Positions 1 to 12,060 of a stretch of DNA of 64,000 nucleotides are shown here, in pieces. The stretch is from Polytrichum commune (taxonomy: Eukaryota; Streptophyta; Polytrichopsida; Polytrichales; Polytrichaceae), in contig OX485807.1 of assembly GCA_950295325.1 (NCBI GenBank), positions 22,415,666 through 22,479,665 of the forward strand, read 5' to 3'. Under the pieces are notes generated by a model. That model did no database searches. It was not told where the DNA came from and saw nothing but the letters and a program-made list of their open reading frames with translations. Both the position numbers and the translations under genes were made by a program. Numbering within the stretch: position 1 is the first letter of the stretch; each line of letters opens with the position of its first letter.

Positions 1-104
1 AGCGTAGTGTGAATCGAACTTGGACCGGCTCCGCCTTTTCCACCAATGAGAGTGCTTGAAGTGTAATGGGTAACGGGCTCTCAGTCTCGTGTGTGAAGTG
101 GCCC
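1..104. repeat. Right end of a Tourist/Harbinger-like MITE, cut by the window edge
   Basis: The stretch ends in GTGTGTGAAGTGGCCC followed by TTA. The same terminus followed by TTA ends the complete element at 47,352-47,941, and the body resembles the right part of the copy at 60,153-60,645 (shared words around 'ccttttccacca' and 'gagagtgcttgaagtg'). The left terminus lies outside the window, so length and target duplication cannot be confirmed here. Confidence 0.6.
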
Positions 105-117
105 TTAGAGTGATTTG

Positions 118-510
118 TGAGGTACATCAGTTGAAACCATGGGTTTAGTCTCAACCTTGAGCTACATAACATTACTCAGCTTAGCCATGGCCCACAAAAC
201 GCCATGGCTAAGCTGAGTAATGTTATGCTATGAGAAGTTATATAGAGTCACCCTAAGTTTTCTTGATGCTTAAATGACCATACACAACGAGTGGTGTCGG
301 GTTATTGAGAACCGGTTTTCTAGGATGGGTAGGCCAAGTTAGCCTTGCATAAGATGATATGAGATCGAAGGCAACATGTCCCAAACGTATACCCTATTTC
401 ACATCCTAAAATTATTTTCAGTTTGAGAGGTAAAAAAAATAGGTCCCAAAAATCTACCGGACTTTCAAAATAGGCTCCACTTTTAAATGAAGGATGGGAA
501 TCCACGGTTT
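118..510 (-). repeat. Dispersed repeat family C, reversed copy
   Basis: Read on the minus strand, this matches 38,090-38,450 and 40,660-40,920 on the plus strand. Shared blocks include 'tatgcaaggct(a)(g/a)cttggcc', the 'aagaaaacttgggtgact' block and 'actaaacccatggtttca'. It has no coding capacity. A 63-bp palindrome (165-227) lies inside this copy and is absent at the matching place in the other two. The superfamily is unknown. Confidence 0.55.
165..227. repeat. Perfect 27-bp inverted repeat with 9-nt loop
   Basis: Arms 165-191 and 201-227 are exact reverse complements, from CATAAC...CATGGC to GCCATGG...GTTATG, around the loop CCACAAAAC. It sits in a family C repeat as an apparent insertion. 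It could be a tiny foldback element or the stem of a small-RNA precursor; sequence alone cannot tell. Confidence 0.85.
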
Positions 511-739
511 TGTCCATATTTGAGGAACTTTATGAATAACTCTAATGTAATGAGTCTTGAAACTCACCCACAGGTCATACCATGAAAACTATTGAAGTTA
601 GTTTTTTTTTATTGTCATAGTGTTCATGTAGACAAAGTTCAATTTTCACACCTATAGTATAAAGTGCTCCTAGTTACAAAAGCCTTTGAAATTTTTTTCA
701 CAAGTAAATGTTGGTTGCTGATTGATAGTATGTGGTGGT

Positions 740-970
740 GAACCATCAATAGGGTTTAGGACAATGTTGCAAACCGGATCAATGTCTGGGGAGATTTTTG
801 GGCACAATCGGTCAAGATCCAAGTGTTTCCAAGTTCAATTGATTACAAGTTGACATCTTTCCGTTTTTCTTTACTCACTGAGGTATATTTTGTCTAAATT
901 CCTCTAGAATGATCAGTAATTATCTTGAAGTCTTCACCTTCGGCCGGGTATTTTTCCACACTCAACCAAT
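740..970 (+). repeat. Dispersed repeat family C, second module
   Basis: This resembles 39,130-39,360 and 40,930-41,120. Shared words include 'caatcggtcgaaatcc', 'ttccaagtccaaccgg', 'acatgttgacatctttc' and 'gaagtcttga'. In the 40,660-41,120 copy the first and second modules are contiguous. No protein is recognisable. Confidence 0.45.
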
Positions 971-986
971 CGATATATAACTCCAT

Positions 987-1205
987 TGATTATCCCAGTT
1001 AGTGCGTGTTGCTATTTGGAGTTACGCAATGCAATATCGTCTTACTCGGGAGTTCCCCATTTACTAGCGAAAGTTCAATAGCTTGCTCGTAGACAATGCA
1101 AAACAAAAATGACTTTGCTTAGCAAAATATCAGGTTCTCGTTAAATAGTTATAGCACTACGTAACTCCAATAGTAACACACACTAATTGGGATAATTGGT
1201 GTAGT
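987..1205. repeat. MITE of family A, about 50-bp TIRs
   Basis: The left arm (TTATCCCAGTTAGTGCGTG, then GCTATTTGGAGTTACGCAATG) is the imperfect reverse complement of the right arm (ATAGCACTACGTAACTCCAA, then TAGTAACACACACTAATTGG). No target duplication was resolved. Related termini recur at 1,341, 33,206, 38,583, 44,134, 48,849 and 49,427. Confidence 0.6.
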
Positions 1206-1340
1206 TGTTAGTTCTCCCTTGTTCATTGAAACAAAATCAACTTTGGATCCCTTCAAGGAGCCACAACTGATACATTGGGCTCTCACACCTTGCTCTTTGC
1301 AGAACCCAATGCTTTCATCAAACCTGACCCGTCTTCTAAT

Positions 1341-1562
1341 ACTACACCATTTATGGTATTTAGTGTCACTTACTATTTGGTGTTACATAATCCTATAACA
1401 TTTTATTGCTAATGTAACTTATTACCAAGCAAAGATGTTATTGTTATATAGTGTCCAAACTACCAATTTGACAATTGTTGGTTAAGAATGAGATCCATAG
1501 TAAGAATTTATAACACAAAGTAACTCCAAATAGTAAGTGACACTGAATACCATAAATAGCAT
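1341..1562. repeat. MITE of family A, second copy
   Basis: The left arm begins ACTACACCATTTATGGTATT and continues TAGTGTCACTTACTATTTGG. The right arm, reverse-complemented, begins TTTATGGTATTCAGTGTCAC and continues TTACTATTTGGAGTTAC. The arms agree over about 45 bp with few mismatches. It is about 220 bp long and non-coding. Superfamily uncertain; some copies begin CACTAC, which would fit a CACTA-type origin (inference). Confidence 0.65.
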
Positions 1563-2819
1563 ACATATACTGAATATACATTAGAAATCTTTCAACCTAA
1601 CGACAACCCTGACTTTTTATTATTGGAATAATAACATTGTTTTCCCAAAAGTAAACGACATTAATATCACACTAACAAACAACTTTATTCAAATGAGTGT
1701 TGATGAGTTGTGGGACTAGAAATTGTTTATGCATGGATCGTGCTTTTATTATTCTAGGATATGGCATGGTTTCTATGGGGTCATTAGTGTGACTTTTGAA
1801 TAAAGTGACTAACTGCATTCACTTGTGATTTCAAGTAATTACGGTAATATAAAGTCGATTTGTCTACTTGACACGTGGAGATATGTGGAGTTGTGTGAAA
1901 CCATGTGAGCGTGTCTTCTTACTTATTTGATGCAATATTATTTCCTCTAGTACATTTGATCCAATATTATAGTTATGAGTGTCATAAAAGTAAGTCTTAT
2001 ATATATTTATGGAAATGTTAGAAGAATTAGTGTTAGTCACACTAATGACCCTATTAGTGCACAATGTTGAACATGAGCACTATGATTGTGAATGGAGAGT
2101 TTTGTGGGCACTTCCCGGTTGGGTGAAGCATTGACTTGGTGCATGTAGTTCTCAGTCCCTTGACATCCCTCAAATTATGCAACATGATGCATGTTTGCGA
2201 GATTGGCAGTTGGGTTAACCCTAATTTCCCAAGAGACTGTATTTTGGCTTATGGATGACTCTTGAAGGCAAATTAATCCAAGACTTTAACAATATGGGAT
2301 ATTGAACATCAGTCAACCGAGATAAACTGAAGGAGGAAGGGTTAAACCTTGATCGCATCAAGACTTGTGCCTCAACACAATATTTCCATGCTTAGAGTGC
2401 TTAGTAATGTTGCCTTGGGAAAATCATCTATAAAGAAAATGATTGAGGGATACACCAAAAGTCGTTCACAATGGGATACTCGTAGCTCTAAATCTTAGAT
2501 TTGGTTTACATCATAAGCATACGATGCCTTGGCATTGAGAGGGTGGTTATGAGCCAAGGAGTGAGAAAGATCAACAACCCTAGGGGAGCTACACAAACGC
2601 TTGCAATGGAGTCATTTGCAATTAAGGTGCATTACGGAAGTGGTGTGCGATTCGATCCCATGTTGAAAGAAGTAGGTGGTTGGATCTCAAGGGAGGCACC
2701 AAAGCTTGATATTGGGATGCAATGATCGAGTTATTGGCATAAGCAAGCCAACACACCTCCAAGGATGTCATCAACCCTTTTAGGACTCATATTGGTGAGA
2801 TATTCCCATTGAATGTCGA
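1563..2819. other. Intergenic DNA without recognised features
   Basis: AT-rich spacer. Short open frames here have no recognisable domains. The part after about 2,300 may be decayed 5' sequence of the LINE remnant that follows, but I could not support it by a motif. Confidence 0.5.
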
Positions 2820-4520
2820 GAGAAATTTAAGTAAATTTTTCGGTTTCAGAAGGATGTTTTCCCCTTCAAGGTGGACTCTCATAAGTTGCTTTCACGGATT
2901 GCACTACTGAAAGATCAAACCATGATTGCCAAGTTTGTAGGGCCTAAACCTAACTCTCAAGCTTTGGAGATGTGGCTTCAAACCATGAACCAAGAGTTAA
3001 AGAGGAAATTCCTCAACTTTCTGCCATAGTTTGGGCAAAGGTTACTTCTCTTTGTCCAACAATGGTAGAGATATGACACACAACGCCCTCATGCTTTCTC
3101 CATTTTAAATCAAAGTGGGGGTCATGCATGCTACAAAGCTAGGTACCAAACTTAACCCTAATAAACCTAACAATGTAGCATTACTTGGGTACCACTCATA
3201 AACCCGCCATTTGAGCACCTTGACCAAGCCATAGATATTACAAAAATCTTAGATGGTCATTAGCATTGATAACTCAAATGTAACAACAAAATACCCAAGG
3301 TTTTGTGTTGATCTCGAGGTTAATGAGGGATGGGTGACGAGCATTGCTCTCGATTATGAAGATGTCATCCTCCCAACCCAAAATGCGATGGTAGATTATG
3401 ATAACGTCCCCTTTAGATGTAGGGCTTGTCTTCATTGGAAGCATAGGGTTAAGGAGTGCAAAGAGTTTGTAAGACAATCATCTAAAGGACCCAAGAAGCC
3501 AATACATGCATTTCAACCAATACAACAATAGAAAGGCAAAACATGCAAATGGACCAAGATGGTTTCCAAACAACGCATCCCAAATCAAGCATAAGGAGGA
3601 ATATCTTGACATAAACATTGAGGCACATTGGCCCCACTCTACAAACATCAAGATTTTTCAGACGAAGCCCTTAGAGAGGTCTTCAAGGGATTCCTTGTCA
3701 CCGTCTTTAAAGCTTTGAATGACTCACTTACACTAGAAATCACTCAAACAGAATCATCCTCTATAATCACATCTATGGCAAAACGGAAAGCACCGAGTCA
3801 TGATGGATCCCAATTGAATCATTTCAACAACTATGGCCAATTCTTGGATTGAGATAGGGGATTTCTATTATGGGCTTACTAAGGGTTTGATTAGCTTAAT
3901 TCCCAAGAAGGGGGACACCAAGAGTCTTAACAACATGCGTCCTATTACTCTCCTTATGACAATTTACAAGATCTTTGCTAAAATGCTACAACTCGGGCTG
4001 CAATTAATGCTCAGTGGTGTAGTTAGCCCTAAACAAACTTCATTTCTTCCCCTTACATTTATTTATGTAACCTTGTACTTGTCCTAAAAACCTTTGCATT
4101 GGGCTAAGAAATCTAGACAACGTATGGTTTCTCTTAAACTAAGTTTTCTAGTGCTTATGATAAAGTGTTTTGGAAATTATTCTTCATGCTATGCAAAGGA
4201 TGGGCATTAGTGAGAAATTTATTAGGTGATCCAAACTCCTCTTTGGCAACACGTTGGCAATGGTCAATCTTAATGGTGGTATGAGTGAGACCTTTAAATT
4301 CATAGGGGAGTCCACCAGGGGTGGCCTTTTGCACCCTATATGTTTCCAATTGTTGGAGACAAACTCACCCACGTCACGAAGAAAGTAATTGCCAAAGGGA
4401 GGTTGAAGGGATTGTCCTCCACGGGGGAAGGACGCAACAAAGCATCTCGTAATACATTGATGATGCTTCAATTATGGTCCAGGGGGTAAACACTATATAG
4501 GCAAACTTGTGAGACACTTC
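2820..4520 (+). pseudogene. Decayed non-LTR retrotransposon (LINE), DUF4283-like to reverse transcriptase
   Basis: Several frames, broken by stops and shifts, read in LINE order. At about 2,900-3,010 a DUF4283-like segment reads IAKFVGPKP...EMWLQTMNQEL. At 3,253-3,528 the frame continues it and ends in a CCHC knuckle (CRACLHWKHRVKEC, C-x2-C-x4-H-x4-C). Reverse transcriptase motifs follow: an AxPxHDG-like segment near 3,790, LIPKKGD...NNMRPITLL near 3,900-3,960, SAYDKVFWK near 4,150, NLNGGMSETFKF near 4,270 and a weak DDAS-type catalytic box near 4,460. The endonuclease region was not found. Plant L1-type LINEs carry this architecture; this copy cannot make a product. Confidence 0.7.
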
Positions 4521-4659
4521 CAAATAGCTAGTAGGCTAAGTTTCTTCAACCTAAGTATTAGGCATAAAATCCATCCTTTGTTAATTGTAACTTTGTTAAA
4601 ATTTTAGTTTGAAAAAGAAATGTCACCCTATCTCCACCCCTTTGGGAAAATATCGGAAG

Positions 4660-4830
4660 TGTATCCCCCCCCCCCAAAGACAATAACACAACAACTACAA
4701 CTTTGAATGTTTGTATTCCATGTTTGCCAACCATAGTTTTGTAGTTTTGTGATCTAGTGTACATCATATTGGCGGCTGGAATTGTCCAAATTTCATGCAT
4801 AAATCCAAATATAATAAAATCCTAGTTAAG
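4660..4830 (+). repeat. Dispersed MITE family D, partial copy
   Basis: It shares 'caactttgaatgtttgtatt', 'ttgtagttttg' and 'ataaatccaaata...aatcctag' with 11,835-12,060 (same strand) and 10,795-11,050 (opposite strand). Non-coding. Confidence 0.55.
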
Positions 4831-5073
4831 CAACCAAATTAACCCATTTACCTTTGTTTTTTAACATGCTCATGAGAATAAAAGGTAAATATCTTGAACG
4901 GGGCAGACAAGTCAAGTTGCACCTATCTCACCCATGATATGGGCTAGTTCACATGGGGTCCCAAGCCCCACTCATGTTAGCAAGTCTCAACTTGTCGAGC
5001 CTCAAGAAACCATTCAAACATGGTCAACCATCATCAAAGGCGGATCTTGATTATTCGATGCAAAATTATTCGC

Positions 5074-5134
5074 GGGACTTGTGTTGAGAGTTGGGTCTTA
5101 TTTTTTGCTCGACCCAACTCTCAACACAAATCCC
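5074..5134. repeat. 24-bp inverted repeat hairpin
   Basis: GGGACTTGTGTTGAGAGTTG plus GGTC is followed by a 12-13 nt T-rich loop and then the reverse complement ending in ACACAAATCCC. There is one mismatch, which would be a G:U pair in RNA. Confidence 0.75.
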
Positions 5135-6059
5135 AAGGCTCGCCTCCAAAAAAATGTTGCCATGTAGGCATCCATGTCATACTTGGGACTTAGGACTCAT
5201 GTCCCCATGTGAGGTGGTAAGTCCCAACTTCCATGTTCTCAACGACTAAGATTGCATGGATTGACGTCAAGTGACTTGAGACTTAGGACTTGGAACCCCT
5301 TGTAATTTAGCCCTAACTCTCTAGAATCCCGTGAATTGGTTGTTAATATCCAGTTCACCCAAATACGTCCACTACGATTGGTTGGACCCAAAAAGAAAAT
5401 GCTAAGAAGAAAACACAAGTCCTAGCACTACTCCAAACTTTATGTAGTTTAACTCGAAGGTTCCCACATGGCTTCCGGTTATAGGCATCGGGTTTAAGCC
5501 TCCTCAATCCCACGTAATTTTTTTTTTTTTTGCATCGTCCAAGTAATTACATCATGGTACATACATTACGACTTTCAAAGTGTTGTGAGCTTGGCCGCAT
5601 GCAGAAAACATGGCCATGGCAAAGTGGGGAAGGAGATGAGAACAAAGCCTATGGAGGCCGGACAAGGGAGGAGACACGTGCGCCTGTTTCATGGGAATAT
5701 TGGATACTACTTTACTTATGGGAGGTAGATGCTTGTTTTATATATACTTCAATTCCACTCCCCAAGTTTCCATCTCTTATTTTGACACACTTATCGGGAG
5801 GCGTGGATGTTGGAGAACCACCATAAACCATGCTATTTTCTTGGGGGGTGAAAACCGGTTTGGCTTCTTAACACCTCGCGAGGGGTAGTAGTAAAAACAC
5901 ACCCCCTATAGGTTTGTTGGCTCTGTCTGTAGGACAGAGACTATGCATCAACTTCTTCATTTCAAAAGCAAATTTCCTAACCACTTTGTGTTCACACTTG
6001 GACGTTACTTGTTCTTGTTATTTTTGGTCCACTTTATTTAATGTGGATGCTAACTATAG

Positions 6060-6060
<1 letters not shown>

Positions 6061-6092
<32 letters not shown>
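6061..6092. repeat. (TA)n microsatellite
   Basis: Sixteen uninterrupted TA dinucleotides. Confidence 0.95.
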
Positions 6093-6094
<2 letters not shown>

Positions 6095-6870
6095 TGCTCC
6101 CTAAAATGCATTGAAAGAAATCTAGTTAACTATAGTTATTTCGGCAGTTCTTGATTATTTATTTTAAAAAATTTGGGTGATAAATGAGTAGCTTCAATCC
6201 TTGACCCGTATTTGAGAAGAAGGTGCACAAAATCCAAGAAAGGTTTGGTATAGTGAATAGCCATGGATTGACATGAGCAAAGTAATCAACTACAATTGTA
6301 GTCTTTCATAATAAAGGACAGAGCCTCACGGTTCTACCGTTTTCTTGTTTGTTGATTCATAATCATTTGATCTCAGTTGATTGTTTTAGGGTTTCATAAT
6401 CTTAATTAAGGGGTGTTATATTATACTTGTTTCAGATAGAAAAGGGGCTTTAATTTCATCATGCCTTCTCCGGGTTCGCTTCCCTCGGCAGGTGTTGTGA
6501 ATATCAATCCGGTAAATACAATCAACATTGTCGTAAAGAAAACCTTCACTTGGCTTTTACTGAACGGTAGGTGAGACGGGCTTGAGGGGCCCCTCCCTAC
6601 TCCACTCCGAGGGGGCGAGTCTTCCAAGGTTTTTTTTTCCCATTTATAACCAATTGATCATTTATGTGGAGAGTCGAATTTCCAACAACTCTTCTGCCTT
6701 GATTTTTATGTATTTCCGATGACATTTCATCCATGAGCGAATTGGTCATGTCTTATATATAACCAACATGAGTATATGGACTTCTCATTGTTGTTGTACT
6801 AGCTCGTCCTCCACTCTCCTCGTGCCTAATATGGAGTTCATGTTTGACGCTTTTTTCTCTGATGTCTCCA

Positions 6871-6904
6871 ACAACAACCACCACCACCACCACCACCACC
6901 ACCA
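6871..6904. repeat. (CAA)/(CCA)n microsatellite
   Basis: Short CAA run passing into about nine CCA triplets; open frames across it encode only homopolymers. Confidence 0.9.
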
Positions 6905-9045
6905 AAGGCCAATAAGGCGAGGTGAACCATGTTTGCATTTTCAAATTGTTGTGGCAACTAAAACACAAAGATATTGAACAAGATTCAGGAAGTCCATTAT
7001 GGGGTCTCAAGTTGTCACAAGGAAGTGTTTGAGATTACTTACAGTATGTTTAACTCTTTATCTTAAAAGTAAGAAACGACCCCACTCAAGAATCAACCTA
7101 TTAAATTGTATTATGGCTTTAGTTGTTTGATTCAAATGGAGAATTGCTTTGAGAAAATATAATACACGATACTCATGTGCCTTGGTGTCCCTAAGCCAGG
7201 TATCCACCCATTTATTGGTCGTGTTGTTCCCATTGAGGAATACATGCATGTGAAGTTAAACAATGAAAGATTTGGGTCGTACAAATGCAACGCCATGTTT
7301 AAACCATACGTATTGTGTGTCATAGGACATCCATATAACCACCCCCACCATAAACCCCTACAACATGACTCACCATACAATTCATAGAATTTACATATTG
7401 CAATGATAGATTTACCGCATAAACCCTTGATAGGAGAACCACAAGGTACCAACCGCTCATCGATAACATTATCTCAAGGGGATGGAATGTAGCCCCACTC
7501 ATGGTATTAGTCGCAGGCGCAAGAGCCACTACACACATCCTATCAATGAAAAACCTGGAAACAACACTTAAACTCCCTCTCATAAAAATAAAAAACACAT
7601 TTCAACAAATTAACATTATCACCACACAACATGCACACTCAATACTAGTCCATAAACGAAGACTAGAGAACAAACAATCAGTCACAGACCTCCATGACCC
7701 AACATAACTAAATAACCTATCTCATAACCCGGTGCACCTTACCATATAAAATAATGCCACCTTACTAGAAAACACCAATAAACAACTACCACATACTACC
7801 GGTTACCGGTTAACCGGCTATCTGCTACTAATATAGTGTCTACTCCCTGCAAAGGGTGAAGTAGTTCTACATCTAACGCCATTGCCCTAGGGCGTGGCTA
7901 AGAATGTTTTATGAACATATACTCTGTTCACTCTAGCCTCCTCCGGAGACCGGAGTTCTTCTTCTTCTTCTTCTTTTGGGTCGTACAAATGACCCACATT
8001 CAAATACGTATCACATATCTCATCATTTATCTTTACATACGATCGTACAATAGAAGGGGTTCTATTCCAATTGCTTGAACTTGTTATCATGCCCACCACT
8101 AGGACCAACAAATGGTCCACACTGGTGGCTTGGCAATTTTCATCTTGATAGAAGTTATTAATTTTTATGTATGCACTGGCAACACCGTAATACATCGAAT
8201 CCAACGAAGTTCATGTGAGTAGAACACAAAATCCTTATTGATGGAAGTAAGTTTTGAAAAGAGACAAACTTTCCCTATCAAGAAGGACTCCTCCTCCTAC
8301 TGCCCAAGAGCAATGACTAGTCTTGGTGTGAAGATGGCATTACAATAAAGAAAATCACGCGTGTGGGGACAAAGAACTCATTGAAACGAGGAGTCAATAT
8401 GTAATTGGAAACAAATAGCTATTGGCCTGAGTTGTGCCGCTGTAGCTGCATGATGTGAATCTAAGTTATATCGGAAAGAACACGTCACAAACTTAGCATG
8501 GCCTTGTGAGCATGTCGAGACAATTATACGTATACATGACGCTTGCTTATACACGTGGCCAACCACAAGGAAACTAAATAAAACATGGTCTTTCAATAAA
8601 TTATACAACCCTTAGAGAAGAGGGAAAAAGACTATAGTATTATAATTGCATGGCCCATAACATTATTTACCATTGTCAACCATTTTATTTCAATAACCTC
8701 AGTGACAATGTTTCGTCCGAGTTCATCGAGCTAAATATGCTATGCTAAGAGAATAACCATGAGATTGATCCCGGATACTACCAAGGAGATTCCCAGCTCT
8801 ACCCACTCGTCATGCTCAGTTGGATAATGTTATGCCATGAATAAACGATCACAAATGTATTTGATGGAAACTTTGTTGCAAAATTCAAAAAGTTGCTCGG
8901 GTCTTTCATTTTTCAATTATTCACCTATTGTACTGGAGTTGCTGTTTTTTTTTAATATGATCTAAAATGTACTTAATTTGTGATGGCATTTGATTTGGGG
9001 GTCTTATGTAACCACTTTAGATTGCAAAGGCAACTTGACTTGCAT

Positions 9046-9455
9046 CACGGGGAGGTCACTTCATTGTCAAGTTGACACCACGTGCGGACAAAGTTTGCTA
9101 CCCCTATATTACATGCCATATATAATTTTAAAATTTATGATATTTTTTTCTACATATACATAACCATTGATAGTATCTTTTGTATACTTTTTTGAAATTT
9201 TTAGTCATCTTTATTTTTTTAGTAATTGTTTTAGTTCAATTTTGTGTCATTCTAGTTAGAAATGGTATGTTTTATGAAAAAAACAAATCATCAAATTTAG
9301 TTACCACTTTTGACTATGTCATAGGTATTGTGTATATCTACTCATGAAAAAAATTTGATAAAATTTTGACCCATTTTGGTGGTGCAACTTACCAAAAGAA
9401 GATTTTTTTTGGCCGCACGTGGTGTTCAACTTGACAATGGAGTGATCTACCCGTG
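9046..9455. mobile_element. hAT-like MITE with 8-bp target duplication
   Basis: The element starts CACGGGGAGGTCACTTCATT and ends in the reverse complement of CACGGGTAGATCACTCCATT. The TIRs extend about 40 bp, including a shared CACCACGTGCGG. It is flanked by exact 8-bp direct repeats ACTTGCAT (9,038-9,045 and 9,456-9,463). It is 410 bp long, AT-rich and non-coding. An 8-bp duplication is the hAT signature; assignment rests on that and the CA(C)GGG start. Confidence 0.75.
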
Positions 9456-9644
9456 ACTTGCATTAATGATATATGAATCACACTATTCTCAAGTTCATGA
9501 TAACTCAATTGTCTCAAATCCTAGAGGATTGTAAGGTCATATTTGAGTTTTTGCACACTTTTTATGAGGTTTCCAAATTGTGTCTTAAATTCAAATAATG
9601 ATGTATGAAAATGAAGGAGCCAATTTTGTCAAGTTTTACTTTCC

Positions 9645-9970
9645 AAAAAAAAATGAATGTAAAAAAATATGGTGATGATTTTTATTTGTCACCTTTCAAA
9701 AATATGGTGACATTTGGATTTTTGTGGACACATTTTTAGACATAAAAGAAGAACTATGATTTTTTGGGGAGGCTGGACTAAGTAGAGTGTATCTTTGTAA
9801 AACATCCGTGACCATGTCCTAAAGGATGATCACATTAGACGTAGAACTATTTCGCCATTGCAGGAGTAGACACTACATTAGTAACTGGTAACCATTAAAA
9901 TAACCATTAGCATGTACTCATGTCCGGGAAATAAATATCATCACCATATTTTTTTACATTCATTTTTTTT
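9645..9970. repeat. Foldback repeat with about 40-bp near-perfect arms
   Basis: The left arm (9,645-9,687: A-run, ATGAATGTAAAAAAATATGG, then TGATGAT) recurs as a near-exact reverse complement at 9,928-9,970. The 240-bp centre is AT-rich and non-coding. No target duplication was identified. Confidence 0.7.
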
Positions 9971-10794
9971 ACTACTAGATGATAGTGGAGAGGTACCCAA
10001 ATTGAACAGAGTGATTGGCGGTCTGATTCCTAGCCATGAAATCATCTCTTTACTTGACGGAAAACTAGCCAAGTGGTCAAGTGACTCATGTGTTCCAAAC
10101 AAAAGAAAAGCAAGCCCACAATGATCATAAGGGTTAATTACCTCTAGGACCTCATCAAATACCTAGTCAACTGAAGGATGGTGTGATGGGTAGTGATGTT
10201 CCACAAGCATGAACAATGTAAGTTAGGACATGATTCCAACTTCCACTTCAACACCTCTCAATCTCCTTACCTTGAACTACAAGCTTTAGCATGTTTCTCT
10301 TGCTCTCCTCTATGTTGCCATGGCTACAAATGACAACAAATAAGCTTAAACACCTCCGCAACAATGTATTGAAGCCCATAATGACCATAGGGGTTGATTA
10401 CTAGTCTCATTGGATCTCCTCGATTACTTAGTCAACCAAAGGATGAAGAATCGCAAGCATGAACGATGTAAGTTAGGCCATGATTCCCCAAGGGGTGGAC
10501 TCTTCATTTGGAAACTTAAATGATGTGCATGGATTATTATGAAATTAAACTCTATATATGAGAAAGTTTATAAAGAGAAACAAGCGTATACATACTAATG
10601 GCATACTAATGGCATGTTAGAAAATAAACTCGTGTATTTATATTACGTTTTTCAATGTAATGTAATAAATGCCTCTACTACATACACCAAATATAAACCT
10701 TTAATAAAATAAAGATTCAATATATATAAAATTCACTTTCCCTTTCCAATAAGACAATCATTAATCATTTTTTCATCCATAACATGTAAACACA

Positions 10795-11050
10795 AAGATT
10801 ACATCATCTAGGATTGAAGTATATTTGGATTTATGCATGACTTTGAACAAATTCAACCAACCAATATGACATACACTAGATTGCAAAACTATGCAATTAT
10901 GGTGGTTGGCGAACACCGAATACAAAACATTCAATGTTGTTGTTGTTGTGTTGTTGTCATTTAATGTTTTTATCCCCACAAGTGCATATCCCTTGTTATT
11001 TTCGGACAAGTGGTTTGTCCAAATGTACTTAAATGTCAGTTCATCAAGCA
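10795..11050 (-). repeat. MITE family D, reversed copy
   Basis: This is the reverse complement of 11,835-12,060: 'ttgaagtatatttggattta' at one end and 'gtccaaatgtacttaaatgt' at the other, giving imperfect TIRs. A GTT-rich tract (10,936-10,955) lies inside. Confidence 0.6.
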
Positions 11051-11834
11051 AACAAAGACGAAAGCATAATAACTTAGCCACAATCTAGTGAGCAAAACTC
11101 ATAGGAGCCCCATGAGCACTCTACGGGCCTTCAGTTTGTAAAAACCTAGAACTTAAATGCAAACCCCGACGAGAATTATCAGGGTAGTCATTGAGGACTA
11201 TTATCATATGACAACAATAAATGAAAATGTGAATTGTATGGAACTAGAACATTTATTGTTAATGCTTTCTCTAAACCCTAGGACCCCCTTTTGTACATCT
11301 ACCTTTCCTTCAACATTCTCAACAACCTTTTCGAATGTACACACTAGAGAAAAACAATACCTCTCCCCTATGCATACTATGTACCCTAATGCCTCAAATA
11401 ATGCCCCTTTTGATACTCACAGTAGTTCATACATGGGTTGGGGTGAACCAACCCGTACACTGGTTCCTTGGAGGCAAGGGTTTAGGCATCCAACAAGGAA
11501 CGAGTGTATGGGTTGGTTCACCCAAATTTTCATACATGGTATGAAGAGTCCAACCCCCAAGCATGATTCCAACTTCAATGTCAACACCTCCCAATCTCCT
11601 CACCTCGATCCACAAGCATAAGCATGCTTTCCTTGTTCTCCTCCATGATGCCATGCCTACAAATGACAATAAACAAGCTTAAACACCTTCATATGACGTC
11701 TTGAAGTCCAAAATGACCATAAGGGTTATTTACTAGCCTCATTGGAAAACACGGTATCATTAGCTACTTAATCAACTAAGGGGTGGTGTGATGGGTGGTG
11801 ATGTCTCACAAGCATGAGCAATCTAGGACGCAAT

Positions 11835-12060
11835 TCCAATAACTAACATTCAAGTATATTTGGATGAATCACTTGTCCAGAAATATTAAGGGACATGCAC
11901 TTGTGGGGACATAAAACATCACACGACAACAACAACTTTGAATGTTTGTATTCCATGTTCGTCAACCACCATAATTATGTAGTTTTGCAATATGATATAT
12001 TGGCGGTTGGAAGCGCGACATAAATCCAAATACTTAAATCCTAGTTCAACTTTGACAACA
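11835..12060 (+). repeat. MITE family D, copy with both ends
   Basis: It starts near 'acattcaagtatatttggat' and ends 'ataaatccaaatacttaaat' plus 'cctag', the two ends forming an imperfect inverted repeat. The interior shares 'cacttgtggggacataaaac' and the 'caacaacaactttgaatg' block with the other copies. Non-coding. Confidence 0.6.

Larger units (their letters stand above)
4831..9037. other. Long intergenic stretch with no supported gene
   Basis: Many short open frames on both strands, none with a recognisable domain or shared exon structure. It contains a hairpin at 5,074-5,134 and microsatellites at 6,061 and 6,871. Frames near 5,530-5,826 and 7,132-7,452 are about 100 codons long; I found nothing supporting function. 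Confidence 0.5.

Noticed and set aside
7132-7598. Overlapping minus-strand frames of about 100 codons
   Set aside because: Cys/Trp/Tyr-rich, no recognised motif, no splice or family context.
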